Source: Lachnospiraceae bacterium KGMB03038 (GTDB lineage: Bacteria > Bacillota > Clostridia > Lachnospirales > Lachnospiraceae). From it: DNA of 64,000 nucleotides. Shown here piece after piece: positions 8,357 through 16,679 of the stretch. The notes below the pieces were generated by a model, which did not search any database, was not told where the DNA came from, and was given only the letters and a program-made list of their open reading frames with translations. A program made the position numbers and the translations under genes. Every line of letters begins with the position of its first letter. Positions within the stretch are counted from its first letter, which is position 1. The DNA is taken from positions 2,322,501 to 2,386,500 of the forward strand of contig CP041667.1 in assembly GCA_007361935.1 (NCBI GenBank), written 5' to 3'.

Positions 8357-9403
8357 TTACTCCTCCATTTCCATAGGGAGGCAAAACACCATTCTGGCCC
8401 CTGCGCCTTCCCGGTTTTCCGCCCTCATATTTCCTCTATGCGCTTTGATGATACTTTTGCAGACAGAAAGACCGATCCCCATATCTCTTTTGTTATCGGA
8501 AGCCTCGCCTCTGGCTCCCAGATTGCCGTCGAAAATCACCGGAAGGATCTTCTCTTCGATCCCCTCTCCATCATCCTCCACACAGAAAACCGCTTTCCCT
8601 TCCGCCAGACTGACGCGGATATCTATCTGTGAAGTGGTCCTCCCATGGACCGCGGAGTTTTCCAAAAGATTGACCAGAACCTGCTCGATCAATGTAGCGT
8701 CCATTGGGACCAAAAGAACCTCTTCCGGGATATGGGCGTTGATCTTGATTCCGGGGAACCGTTTCTGGAATTTTGTCACCGCCGCGCTGATCACCTCTTC
8801 TACTACTTCTTCCTGCTTATCGATCCTGGCATTTTCCGCGTTCATCCTGGTAATAGACAAAAGGTTTTCCACCATACGCACCAGCCACTGGGCTTCTTCC
8901 TTTATATTTGCCACCAGTTCCATGACCTTATCCTGAGAGAGCACATCTTTATTCTCCAAGATTGCCGCCGCAGAACCGGCGATTGATGTCAAGGGCGTCC
9001 GGATATCATGAGACACTGCCCTCAGAAGATTCGCCCGCATTTTTTCCTTCTCCGTTTCCAGCCGAAGCTGCTCCTGGTTTTTGATCTGTGTTGTCAAAGC
9101 GCTGACACTGATGGCCACCGCCAGCATTACAAAGAAAGTCAAAGGATAGCCTGTAATGGTAAAATTAAGCGCAAAATAAGGATAGGTGAAAATATAATTT
9201 ACCGCGATCACTGCCGCCATTGCTGAAAAGATTCCGTACCGATATCCATCTGTGAACCGTGAGATCAGCAGGACTGCCAGCACGAACATCAGCGCCGCAT
9301 GGGCCTCTGTCCCAACGGACTGCTGCAGATAAAAGCAGATTATTGTTGTAAGCCCAAGAATCCCTATCGTTATCAGTATATTCCACACGCTTCGTTTCCG
9401 CAT
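8357..9403 (-). CDS. kdpD: KdpD-like sensor histidine kinase, short form
   Basis: A 348-residue membrane histidine kinase corresponding to the C-terminal part of KdpD. A DUF4118-type membrane domain with about four helices (residues 8-105) is followed by HisKA (AVSHDIRTPLTS, phosphoacceptor His about 131) and HATPase (N-box LLENSAVHG, G1 VEDDGEG, G2 DMGIGLSVC). The roughly 390-residue N-terminal KdpD and universal-stress domains of the full protein, which bind ATP and c-di-AMP, are absent. This is not a truncation artefact: GGAGGG lies 6 nt before the ATG and the reading frame is clean. The signal it reads must therefore differ from that of full-length KdpD. Confidence 0.87.
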   Translation of the reverse strand: MRKRSVWNILITIGILGLTTIICFYLQQSVGTEAHAALMFVLAVLLISRFTDGYRYGIFSAMAAVIAVNYIFTYPYFALNFTITGYPLTFFVMLAVAISVSALTTQIKNQEQLRLETEKEKMRANLLRAVSHDIRTPLTSIAGSAAAILENKDVLSQDKVMELVANIKEEAQWLVRMVENLLSITRMNAENARIDKQEEVVEEVISAAVTKFQKRFPGIKINAHIPEEVLLVPMDATLIEQVLVNLLENSAVHGRTTSQIDIRVSLAEGKAVFCVEDDGEGIEEKILPVIFDGNLGARGEASDNKRDMGIGLSVCKSIIKAHRGNMRAENREGAGARMVFCLPMEMEE

Positions 9404-9499
9404 GATTTCCCTCCAGACTATATGCTCCTCAACTTTTTATTATACCATATGCCGTGCTAATTTTTTGTTAAGATAAATGTTTCCCATAAAATCCCAGGC

Positions 9500-9526
9500 A
9501 AAAAAATCCCCCACAAAGGCGGGGGA
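9500..9526 (-). terminator. Rho-independent terminator of yerC
   Basis: Minus strand: a 6-bp GC stem (TCCCCC at 9507-9512 with GGGGGA at 9521-9526) is followed by seven Ts. It lies 18 nt beyond the yerC stop. Confidence 0.85.
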
Positions 9527-9543
9527 AGCTTTTCGGTATATCC

Positions 9544-9834
9544 TTAATCTTTGTTGATCCGTTCAAACACCATATCATAACCGTCATTACCATAATTCAG
9601 CGATCGGTTTACCCGGCTGATCGTTGCTGTAGAGGCTCCTGTTTTCTCCGCAATCTCCAGGTAGGTTTTGTGTTCTCTGAGCATTTTTGCGACCTCGAAT
9701 CTCTGAGACAGCGAAAGCAGTTCGTTGATGGTACAGATATCTTCAAAAAAGATGTAACATTCTTCCTTGTCCTTCAAGCTCAATATCGCATTAAACAGAT
9801 AGTCTACCGCTTCTGTCCTGATTTTCTTACTCAT
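9544..9834 (-). CDS. yerC: TrpR-like protein, YerC/YecD family
   Basis: A 96-residue member of the YerC/YecD (TrpR-like superfamily) group: an all-helical DNA-binding protein with a TrpR-type helix-turn-helix near the C-terminus (AEKTGASTATISRVNRSL, about residues 62-79). The conserved SLSQRFEVAKML motif lies before it. The start chosen (MSKKIRTEAV) has AAGGAG 8 nt upstream; a 16-codon upstream extension is less likely. Target genes are not known. It stands alone between kdpD and a PHP gene, with its own terminator. Confidence 0.88.
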   Translation of the reverse strand: MSKKIRTEAVDYLFNAILSLKDKEECYIFFEDICTINELLSLSQRFEVAKMLREHKTYLEIAEKTGASTATISRVNRSLNYGNDGYDMVFERINKD

Positions 9835-9922
9835 ATTAAGATCTCCTTCATAACAGAATTCACTACTGTTACATTTTAACACACTAAACTTATAAAATCT
9901 ATACCTTTTTCCAGCATAGTGA

Positions 9923-10651
9923 TCACCGGAGATTCTTATTTCGTTTCAAACTTGCCAGGAGTTTGTCCAGTGTGGTGTTTGCTACCAGTTCTTCAGGGAA
10001 GTCAACGGCTTCTAACATCTCGAACACATATGGATACTCCCCGATGGCCGCGTCTACATGCGCATCTGTTCCCAGGACTACCTTTGTTCCATACTGCTTG
10101 CAGAATTTCAGCATTTGAATCGAATTCTCCCGGGTATTTTCCCGATACCCGTAAGGACTAAGAGAAGAATTATTGATCTCCAAAAGAGTCCCTGTCTCCT
10201 TAGCCGCCTTAACCAGTTTCTCATAGTCCACAGGAAAGCGTCCATCGTCCGGATGGCCGATAATGTCTACCGTATCTCTTTCCATCGTATGAATGTATGC
10301 TTCCAGCACTGCTTCTTTCGTCTTCTCTCCGTGATAGCAGGGAATATGGAGACTGGCGATGGAGATATCCAGCGGCTGGAGAGTCCTGTCAGACAGGTCC
10401 ACTTCTCCCGCTTCATTCATAATATTCAGCTCAACGCCCAAAAGCAGCCGAATTCCCTCCATCTGCCTTGGAACGACTTTGAGATTATGGAAGTAAAAAG
10501 GATTGGTGCTTCCCGGCATCTCTGGCGCGTGTTCTGTGACCGCAAGTCCTTTCAGTCCTTTTTCCGCGGCCATACGGGCCATTTCTCTCATAGTATTATA
10601 CGCGTGTCCGCTTGCCAGCGTATGGGAATGTGTATCAACTTCAATCTTCAT
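9923..10651 (-). CDS. PHP-domain phosphatase, YcdX type
   Basis: A 242-residue PHP-family metal-dependent phosphoesterase resembling E. coli YcdX. Metal ligands are visible as DTHSHTLASGH (residues 6-16), TEHAPEMPG (about 40), the Glu in LLGVELNIM, IIGHPDDG (about 131) and GTDAHV (about 194). It is cytosolic, and phosphate-ester hydrolysis is the family activity; the natural substrate is unclear. AGGAAGGGATC precedes the ATG. It is divergent from the unknown gene at 10780. I see no link between it and the neighbouring genes. Confidence 0.85.
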   Translation of the reverse strand: MKIEVDTHSHTLASGHAYNTMREMARMAAEKGLKGLAVTEHAPEMPGSTNPFYFHNLKVVPRQMEGIRLLLGVELNIMNEAGEVDLSDRTLQPLDISIASLHIPCYHGEKTKEAVLEAYIHTMERDTVDIIGHPDDGRFPVDYEKLVKAAKETGTLLEINNSSLSPYGYRENTRENSIQMLKFCKQYGTKVVLGTDAHVDAAIGEYPYVFEMLEAVDFPEELVANTTLDKLLASLKRNKNLR

Positions 10652-10779
10652 TTTACCTGATCCCTTCCTTCCAGATATTTTGCCATTTGGAATTATTATA
10701 CAGCATATATCCGCCTTTTTCTACAAATGCTATGTTAAGTTCTTATATAAATCTTATGAATACGAATGGAGGGCTCTCT

Positions 10780-11073
10780 ATGAATACAAACAAACATAAC
10801 CCCAGCAACATTCCTCAATCCGCTCTTAAAACCAGCAATGAGGATTCCAATCAGAAATTGATCGATGCCTGCGATTATCTCACAACCGCCGCCTCCTGCC
10901 AGGACTGTACCGGCCTGATCCCATCCGCACCGGCTTCTTCATCAGAACTGGAATCTTACGAAGAACTGTATCATTTTCTTCCTCCTGCCGGGAAAACGGA
11001 TTCCATTGCCGAAAAATCCTCCATTGCATCCGATCACGCGGATTCCGCGTGTCCGGAAGACAAACAGTCATAA
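10780..11073 (+). CDS. Hypothetical polar protein, first of an unknown pair
   Basis: A 97-residue protein that I do not recognise. It is polar, rich in Ser, Ala, Glu and Asn, with no membrane segment or signal peptide and a single CQDC pair mid-protein. The ATG has TGGAGGG 7 nt upstream (GGAGGGCTCTCTATG), which supports a real gene. It ends 71 nt before a second unknown gene in the same direction, and the pair probably shares a transcript. Low complexity suggests a disordered protein, possibly a substrate or partner of the downstream product. Confidence 0.5.
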   Translation: MNTNKHNPSNIPQSALKTSNEDSNQKLIDACDYLTTAASCQDCTGLIPSAPASSSELESYEELYHFLPPAGKTDSIAEKSSIASDHADSACPEDKQS

Positions 11074-11120
11074 AAACATTCCGCGCCGGACAGAACCATT
11101 CTCATTTTACTGCATATGAT

Positions 11121-11144
11121 AATCAAAAACCGGAGTTTTTGATT
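11121..11144 (+). promoter_or_regulatory. Hairpin presenting the ribosome site of the second unknown gene
   Basis: A perfect 10-bp inverted repeat (AATCAAAAAC at 11121-11130, GTTTTTGATT at 11135-11144) has a 4-nt loop CGGA, which is the only Shine-Dalgarno-like sequence before the ATG at 11145. Two further pairs (A11119-T11146, T11120-A11145) would include the start codon. This could control translation. Confidence 0.55.
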
Positions 11145-11618
11145 ATGCCAACAACATTAGTCCCTATTAACGGGATTGTCCAGAATGTCTCTGCCGCAAA
11201 TGACGACTGCTGCCAACAGCGGGTGACCATCCGCAATTCCCAAGGCGTCTATAACTTCATTGTAGACGCAGACACCTATGTGATCGGCAGCATACGACTG
11301 CGGCCCGGAATGAGCGTGGCCGCCTTTTATGACGCAAATGTAGCGATTCCTTTGATCTATCCACCTCAGTATCAAGCGGTCATCATCGGGCGCAGAAATC
11401 CCGGAGAGAATATTTACGCCGGCTATTTCTCCGAAGACCTGGTAGCGGAAGACCAGGCGCTGGAACTTAATATCACCAGCGCCACAGAAATCGCCACCGC
11501 CAACGGACAGCAGTTCTCCTGTAATCCGGGCGGGCATATGCTGATCGTATATTATACGGCAACGACCAGAAGTCTGCCTCCGCAGACTACACCGCGAAAA
11601 GTGATCGTAGTTTGTTAA
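11145..11618 (+). CDS. Hypothetical beta-rich protein
   Basis: A 157-residue protein that I do not recognise. The predicted composition is beta-strand rich with alternating hydrophobic residues (GIVQNVSA, QRVTIRNSQGVYNFIVDADTYVIG, QYQAVIIGRR), suggesting a compact barrel or sandwich. It has a CC pair at about residue 21, one Cys in the middle and a C-terminal Cys. There is no signal peptide or membrane segment. The ATG used (MPTTLVPING) directly follows a hairpin whose loop carries CGGA. It is convergent with degV and separated from it by palindromic repeat A, which can also act as its terminator. Confidence 0.55.
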   Translation: MPTTLVPINGIVQNVSAANDDCCQQRVTIRNSQGVYNFIVDADTYVIGSIRLRPGMSVAAFYDANVAIPLIYPPQYQAVIIGRRNPGENIYAGYFSEDLVAEDQALELNITSATEIATANGQQFSCNPGGHMLIVYYTATTRSLPPQTTPRKVIVVC

Positions 11619-11622
11619 AAAA

Positions 11623-11714
11623 TTAATTGGGGACGTAGTATTTCTTCATTTTACTACGTCCCCAATTAACTTTTACCCTGTACCTTTTTGTCACTTGCCC
11701 TGTACCTTTCTGAC
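11623..11714 (-). repeat. Palindromic mosaic repeat, copy A (ACGTAGTA inner stem)
   Basis: Hairpin arms 11623-11640 and 11652-11669 are an 18-bp perfect inverted repeat (outer AATTGGGG, inner ACGTAGTA) around an 11-nt loop. On the minus-strand side it is preceded by two tandem copies of the family head (CAAAAAGGTACAGGGTA type) at about 11673-11692 and 11694-11713. The second head lies inside the end of degV. On the minus strand the hairpin is followed by a T-run (AATTTTTT), so it probably terminates degV. Confidence 0.85.
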
Positions 11715-12545
11715 AAACGCAAGGGCGATGCAGTTTTCCCCTACATGGGTCCCGATCACGCCGCCCACGGGCCAGAGCGGACATTCTTCCAGGTGGTAAC
11801 GTTCCTGGGTCTCTTTCTGGAATTTCTCTCCGCTTTCCCGGTCATAAGTGTACCCTGTGATCACCGGCCAGTCCTGATCGATCTCAAATGCCTCGTACTC
11901 GTGATAGAGATATTCTTTCCCTTTCCGTCCGCCCCTGGCGATCCCAAGCTTCACAAGTATTCCGTCCTTTAATTCTATAACAGGCTTGATCTTCAGCACA
12001 TTGCCGATCACGTCAAAAGTTGGCGGTATTCTTCCGCCTTTCCTCAGATAGGTCAATGTATCCAGAACTCCGCAGACCACCATCCGATCTCTTACTTCCA
12101 AGATTCCTTCCACAATGGACTCTATCTTGGTCCCTTTCTCTCTCTCCCGGACCGCGTACTCCACCAGCATCCGCTGCGTAATGATGGCTTGCCTGGTATC
12201 GACAATGAAAATCCTCTCATACCCGCACATCTCTTTCGCCAAAGCAGCCGCGTTGATGGTTCCGCTTAATCCCGAAGACAGCGTAAGCACTAAGACGTCT
12301 TCTCCTTTTTCCCGCGCTTCCTCATATTCACGCAGATACAGTTCCGGGGAAGGCTGACTTGTGGTCGGCAGTTCTTTTTCTACCGCCAGCCGTCTGAAAA
12401 ACCGATGAAAATCTTCTTCGCTTCCCATCGGCATCTCTTCTTCCCCAAATTTGATTGAAATAGGAATGACCGTAACTCCCAATTCTTCCGCCTTGTCCTT
12501 AGTAATATCGGAAGCCGTATCCGTAATAATCCTCAGTTTTTTCAT
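11691..12545 (-). CDS. DegV family fatty-acid-binding protein
   Basis: A 284-residue DegV protein. The family binds a long-chain fatty acid between two domains and, as FakB, presents it to the kinase FakA for phospholipid synthesis. Seen: N-terminal IITDTASDITKDKAEELG, the SQPSPELY motif (about residue 80) and the conserved LTLSSGLSGT (about 105), which provide the carboxylate-binding Thr and Ser. GAGGGAG precedes the ATG. No fakA is in the window. The last seven residues (VRKVQGK) and the stop are encoded by the head of palindromic repeat A, so the natural C-terminus may have been replaced. Confidence 0.9.
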   Translation of the reverse strand: MKKLRIITDTASDITKDKAEELGVTVIPISIKFGEEEMPMGSEEDFHRFFRRLAVEKELPTTSQPSPELYLREYEEAREKGEDVLVLTLSSGLSGTINAAALAKEMCGYERIFIVDTRQAIITQRMLVEYAVREREKGTKIESIVEGILEVRDRMVVCGVLDTLTYLRKGGRIPPTFDVIGNVLKIKPVIELKDGILVKLGIARGGRKGKEYLYHEYEAFEIDQDWPVITGYTYDRESGEKFQKETQERYHLEECPLWPVGGVIGTHVGENCIALAFVRKVQGK

Positions 12546-12639
12546 ATAACTCCCTCACTGCATTTAAATTCGTTCCTATTTGTCTATTTTACTAGAGTTT
12601 ATCACGGCAAAAAATCAACAAATGTGCTCTAAATAATAA

Positions 12640-12672
12640 AAATATACATTTTCAAACAAATTGTATACTTTT
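12640..12672 (-). terminator. Weak terminator after the TetR gene
   Basis: Minus strand: an imperfect AT-rich hairpin (TATACAATTT with AAAATGTATA) is followed by TTTTTATTATTT right after the stop codon. AT content is high, so this is tentative. Confidence 0.35.
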
Positions 12673-13228
12673 ATTTGAATAAATATTGATAAAATACCGG
12701 AAGTTTCTTCCTAAGACGTTCTTCATCCATCTCTTCTTCATCCAGTGTGACCCCGATCGCCATGATCCCGGCCGCATGATATCGGGCAAGCCACTTTAGG
12801 GAAACCTCTTTATCGATATCCGGCTTCAAAAGTTTCAATAGCTTCATAAAATATTTCTCCAGCGCCACGTTCATCTGCAATTCCAGCATTTCATGATATT
12901 TAGTCCGAAAAAGATTCCTCAGCGCACGCCCATATTTCAAATAAAAATCCACCAAAAGATCTGTATAGTTCTCTTTTCCATTTACCTGGTCAAGCTGGGC
13001 CATCAACTCTTCTGTGATGACTTCTGTCATAAATCTCACCGTATCAAAAACACTTTCAAAATGCTTATAAAATGTACTCCTATGGATGTCGGCATGGTCA
13101 CAGATCTCTTGAACCGTAATCTTGTCCAGGGGTTTCTGATTCAGAAGTTCCAAAAGCGTCATGCCGATCTTTAGTTTTGTCTTATGTGATTTTGTATATA
13201 CCTTTGGTTTTCCGTCTTTCCGTTCCAT
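12671..13228 (-). CDS. TetR/AcrR family transcriptional regulator
   Basis: A 185-residue TetR-type repressor. The N-terminal helix-turn-helix is clear (DKITVQEICDHADIHRSTFYKHF, about residues 34-56), followed by a helical ligand/dimer domain with the YLKYGRALRNLF pattern common in clostridial TetR_C_33-like proteins. I prefer the ATG at MERKDG (AAAAGGA 6 nt upstream); an ATG 13 codons earlier almost touches the DUF554 stop and remains possible. It is cotranscribed behind the DUF554 membrane protein gene. The ligand and targets are unknown; its neighbour is the obvious candidate. Confidence 0.8.
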   Translation of the reverse strand: MERKDGKPKVYTKSHKTKLKIGMTLLELLNQKPLDKITVQEICDHADIHRSTFYKHFESVFDTVRFMTEVITEELMAQLDQVNGKENYTDLLVDFYLKYGRALRNLFRTKYHEMLELQMNVALEKYFMKLLKLLKPDIDKEVSLKWLARYHAAGIMAIGVTLDEEEMDEERLRKKLPVFYQYLFK

Positions 13229-13271
13229 TTCTTTCCTTTTCCATTTCCCGTTCCATTGAACGCCCATCCGT

Positions 13272-14009
13272 TTATATCATAGCGAAAATCACCGCGATCA
13301 CGATAGCCGGCAGCACATTGGCTACTCTTATTGTTTTTGGCCAGATCAAGTTCACTCCCACACATAGGATCAGCACATTTCCCACGAGACTGATGTTGCT
13401 GACCGCCGCCTCCGTCATGACCGGCGCGATCACTTTGGCAAGCAAAGTAATACTTCCTTGGAAGATTCCCACCGACAATGCGGAAAAAACGCAGCCTTTC
13501 CCAAGGGAAGCAGTCATCATCATAATAATGATCAAGTCTAAGATCGCCTTTGCGTATAAAGTTTCAGGATCTCTGCTGATGCCATCTTGGAGCGCTCCCA
13601 GGATAGCCATCGCCCCCACGCACACCGTCAGAGAAGAAGAAACAAATCCTTCGATAAACCGGCTGTCCTCCTGGTTGCCGCTCTTATCTCTCAGCCATAT
13701 TCCAAAATGTTCAAATCTCCGGTCCAGATCGATCAGTTCGCCAAACAGCGCTCCTATCGCTAAAGATAGGATCATCATGATCGTTCCCTGCGTATCCAGG
13801 CTGCCCTGGAAACCATTTCCCGTATCCGCGATCTTTACTGCCAGCATCTCAGACAATGTGCTTCCCAGCGCCATTACAATGATCGCAAATCCCATCGCCT
13901 TCATGATCGTCTCTTGATACCGTTCTTCAAGAAATCTTCTTGAGACCAGGCCTGCCGCTCCTCCTGCTATGATCGCCGCCACGTTAACGATCGTTCCCAT
14001 TCCCGCCAT
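13272..14009 (-). CDS. DUF554 family integral membrane protein
   Basis: A 245-residue, very hydrophobic protein with about seven membrane segments (for example GTIVNVAAIIAGGAAGLVS, IMKAMGFAIIVMALGSTL and VSNISLVGNVLILCVGVNLI). It belongs to DUF554 (YdfK/YqgA-type), presumed transporters with no proven substrate. A charged loop at about residues 95-125 (DLDRRFEHFGIWLRDKSGNQ) is cytoplasmic. GAGGAGG lies upstream of the ATG. It is first in a two-gene unit with the TetR gene, 43 nt before that gene's preferred start. Confidence 0.85.
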   Translation of the reverse strand: MAGMGTIVNVAAIIAGGAAGLVSRRFLEERYQETIMKAMGFAIIVMALGSTLSEMLAVKIADTGNGFQGSLDTQGTIMMILSLAIGALFGELIDLDRRFEHFGIWLRDKSGNQEDSRFIEGFVSSSLTVCVGAMAILGALQDGISRDPETLYAKAILDLIIIMMMTASLGKGCVFSALSVGIFQGSITLLAKVIAPVMTEAAVSNISLVGNVLILCVGVNLIWPKTIRVANVLPAIVIAVIFAMI

Positions 14010-14124
14010 ACTACAGAGCCTCCTCTTTTCATCTGATGCACATCTCTCAGTATAGCATAAGAGAAGAATTCTGGAAAGATAAAGCCATGTCGCTTGACGG
14101 GCGTACGCCCTATGAATAAAACAA

Positions 14125-14165
14125 GAGATGGTCTTATTCCTGCAAGCAGGATAATCCCATCTCTC
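14125..14165 (-). terminator. Terminator of leuS
   Basis: Minus strand: AGAGATGG pairs with CCATCTCT across a nested CCTGC/GCAGG stem, followed by TGTTTTATTC. It lies 17 nt past the leuS stop. Confidence 0.75.
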
Positions 14166-14181
14166 ATTTTATTCGCATGGC

Positions 14182-16611
14182 TTATTTTTGCACAATATTT
14201 ATGATCTTCTTTGGTACGTAGATCTCTTTGATGATCGTACCTGTCAGTTTATCTGCCACGGCTGCTTTTCCTGCCGCCAGGGCGTCTTCTTTGGAAATGT
14301 CGGCGGATACGGAGATCACGGCTCTCGTTTTTCCATTGATCTGTACCGGCACTTCCACTTCATCGTCTTTCATGGCTTCTTCGTCATAGGTCGGCCATCC
14401 CGCGTGGAACACGCTGCCTTCGCGGCCCAACTGCTCCCAGATTTCCTCCGCGATATAAGGCGCAAATGGAGACAGCAGGACTGCCATAGTGGACAGTGTC
14501 TCTTTGTCGATGCCGCCTTCTTTCTTAGCAATCTCGATCAGGTTGTTGTTATGCTCCATGAAACCGGAGATTGCTGTGTTCAGGCTGAAGCTCTCCAGAC
14601 GGGTCGTAATATCGTAAACCAATCTGTGCCGTTCTTTGATCATATCCTTGGTGGCTTTTACATCTGCTTCTTTGCTGTCCATCACCAGATTCCAGAGACG
14701 TTTTAAGAAACGGTTTACTCCGTCGATACCACGGTCGTCCCACTCTGCGTCCAGCTCCGGAGGACCTACGAACAGTTCATACATCCTCAGAGAATCACAG
14801 CCGTAGTCTCTCACCAGATCATCCGGGGAAACTACATTTCCCTTGGATTTGCTCATCTTGATCCCGTTCTTTCCGGTGATCATCCCCTGGTTGAACAGCT
14901 TATGGAATGGTTCATCGAAATCGATCGCGCCAATATCACACAGGAACTTCGTATAGAACCGGGAGTAGAGAAGATGGAGTACCGCATGCTCTACCCCGCC
15001 GATGTACATATCCACAGGAAGCATCTCGTCTGCCTTTTCTCTGGAAACCAGCTCCTTGTCGTTATGATTATCCACGTACCGCAGGAAATACCAGGAAGAT
15101 CCTGCCCACTGAGGCATGGTGTTGGTCTCCCGCTTTGCTGGTTTTCCGCACACCGGGCACTTGCAGTTCACCCACTCGTCAATGGCCGCCAGCGGAGATT
15201 CGCCGGTCCCTGTGGGCTCGTAGGACTCTACATCCGGCAGGCGAAGCGGCAGTTCTTCCTCCGGTACCGGTACCGCTCCACAGTCCGGGCAGTGTACGAT
15301 CGGGATTGGCTCTCCCCAATATCTCTGGCGGGAGAATACCCAGTCACGCAGCTTGTAATTGACGGTAGCACGGCCGATTCCCTTTTTCTCAATAATGTGC
15401 GGACCTTCTTTTTTCAAAACAGAAGACTCCATCCCGTTCCATTCGCCAGAGTTGATCATGATGCCAGAAGCCTCAGTATAGGCCTCAGTCATATGCTCGA
15501 TCTCTTTTCCGTCCTTGGAAATAACCTGAACGATCGGGATACCAAATTTAGTTGCGAACTCAAAGTCACGATCATCGTGGGCTGGCACACACATGATCGC
15601 TCCTGTACCGTAATCCGCCAGGACATAGTCAGACAGCCAGATCGGTACTTTCTCATTGTTCAACGGATTGATGGCGTAGCTTCCTGTGAACACGCCCGTC
15701 TTTTCCTTATCCTGCATACGGTCCACGTTGGACTTCATGGAAGCCTCGTAAATGTATTTCTCTACGGCCTCTCTGGTCTCGTCCGTGGCAAGCTCTTTCG
15801 CTAAAGCATGTTCCGGAGCAAGTACCATAAAGGTAGCGCCGTACAGGGTATCCGGCCTGGTGGTGTATACGGTGATCTTATCCTCTCTTCCCTCTACCGG
15901 GAAATCCACCTCCGCGCCGTAGGATTTGCCAATCCAGTCCGTCTGCATCTTCTTTACCTTTTCCGGCCAGTCCAGCTTATCCAGATCATTTAGCAAACGG
16001 TCCGCGTACTTAGTGATGCGCAGCATCCACTGGCGGAGATTTTTCTTGGTCACTTCCGTGCCGCAGCGCTCACATTTTCCATTGACCACTTCTTCGTTGG
16101 CAAGCCCTGTCTTACAGGAAGGACACCAGTTGATAGGGAATTCCTTCTCGTATGCCAAACCTTCTTTAAACATCTTTACGAAGATCCACTGGGTCCATTT
16201 GTAGAAATCAGGATCTGTGGTATTGACCTCCATATCCCAGTCATAAAGCGCCGCGATCTGGTTGATCTGCTCCTTGATATGCTTCACATTCTCTGCCGTT
16301 GAGATAGCCGGATGCACGCCCATCTTAATGGCATAGTTCTCAGCGGGGAGACCAAACGCATCCCATCCCATAGGGTGGATGATATAATATCCCTGCTGCA
16401 GCTTATAACGGCTCCACACATCTGAGATCACATAGCCTCTCCAATGCCCTACGTGGAGACCGTTTCCAGACGGATATGGGAACATATCCAGACAATAATA
16501 TTTCTCCCGTTTGTTCCCTTTCTCATCCACCTTCACGTTTACCGGATTCTTTTCCCAGTTCTCACGCCACTTTTTTTCGATCGCCTTATGATTATAAGGT
16601 ACTTTTGACAT
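14182..16611 (-). CDS. leuS: Leucine-tRNA ligase
   Basis: An 809-residue class Ia aminoacyl-tRNA synthetase that charges tRNA-Leu. Visible: the HIGH-like signature HVGH in PYPSGNGLHVGHWRGY (about residue 50), the CP1 editing domain (about 220-420, with TTRPDTLYGATFMVLAPEH), two Cys pairs in zinc-like knuckles (CPSCKTGLANEEVVNGKCERC and CPDCGAV), and KMSKSKGNV (about 577). GAGGAG precedes the ATG. It is a single-gene unit controlled by the T-box leader immediately upstream and closed by its own terminator. Confidence 0.98.
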   Translation of the reverse strand: MSKVPYNHKAIEKKWRENWEKNPVNVKVDEKGNKREKYYCLDMFPYPSGNGLHVGHWRGYVISDVWSRYKLQQGYYIIHPMGWDAFGLPAENYAIKMGVHPAISTAENVKHIKEQINQIAALYDWDMEVNTTDPDFYKWTQWIFVKMFKEGLAYEKEFPINWCPSCKTGLANEEVVNGKCERCGTEVTKKNLRQWMLRITKYADRLLNDLDKLDWPEKVKKMQTDWIGKSYGAEVDFPVEGREDKITVYTTRPDTLYGATFMVLAPEHALAKELATDETREAVEKYIYEASMKSNVDRMQDKEKTGVFTGSYAINPLNNEKVPIWLSDYVLADYGTGAIMCVPAHDDRDFEFATKFGIPIVQVISKDGKEIEHMTEAYTEASGIMINSGEWNGMESSVLKKEGPHIIEKKGIGRATVNYKLRDWVFSRQRYWGEPIPIVHCPDCGAVPVPEEELPLRLPDVESYEPTGTGESPLAAIDEWVNCKCPVCGKPAKRETNTMPQWAGSSWYFLRYVDNHNDKELVSREKADEMLPVDMYIGGVEHAVLHLLYSRFYTKFLCDIGAIDFDEPFHKLFNQGMITGKNGIKMSKSKGNVVSPDDLVRDYGCDSLRMYELFVGPPELDAEWDDRGIDGVNRFLKRLWNLVMDSKEADVKATKDMIKERHRLVYDITTRLESFSLNTAISGFMEHNNNLIEIAKKEGGIDKETLSTMAVLLSPFAPYIAEEIWEQLGREGSVFHAGWPTYDEEAMKDDEVEVPVQINGKTRAVISVSADISKEDALAAGKAAVADKLTGTIIKEIYVPKKIINIVQK

Positions 16612-16643
16612 TTCGCATTCTCCTCACTTTCTGATGACATATG

Positions 16644-16679
16644 AAAAGCCTTTCCATCTCCAAAGAGACGAAAAGGCTT
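16644..16679 (-). terminator. T-box intrinsic terminator
   Basis: Minus strand: AAGCCTTT pairs with AAAGGCTT around an inner CTC/GAG stem, then ends in Ts. It competes with the T-box antiterminator at 16682-16700. Confidence 0.85.

Noticed and set aside
14902..15804. 300-codon open frame opposite leuS, and other long antisense frames (for example 48374-49183 and 59630-60466)
   Set aside because: They lie opposite well-identified genes, have no ribosome sites and have compositions typical of shadow frames.
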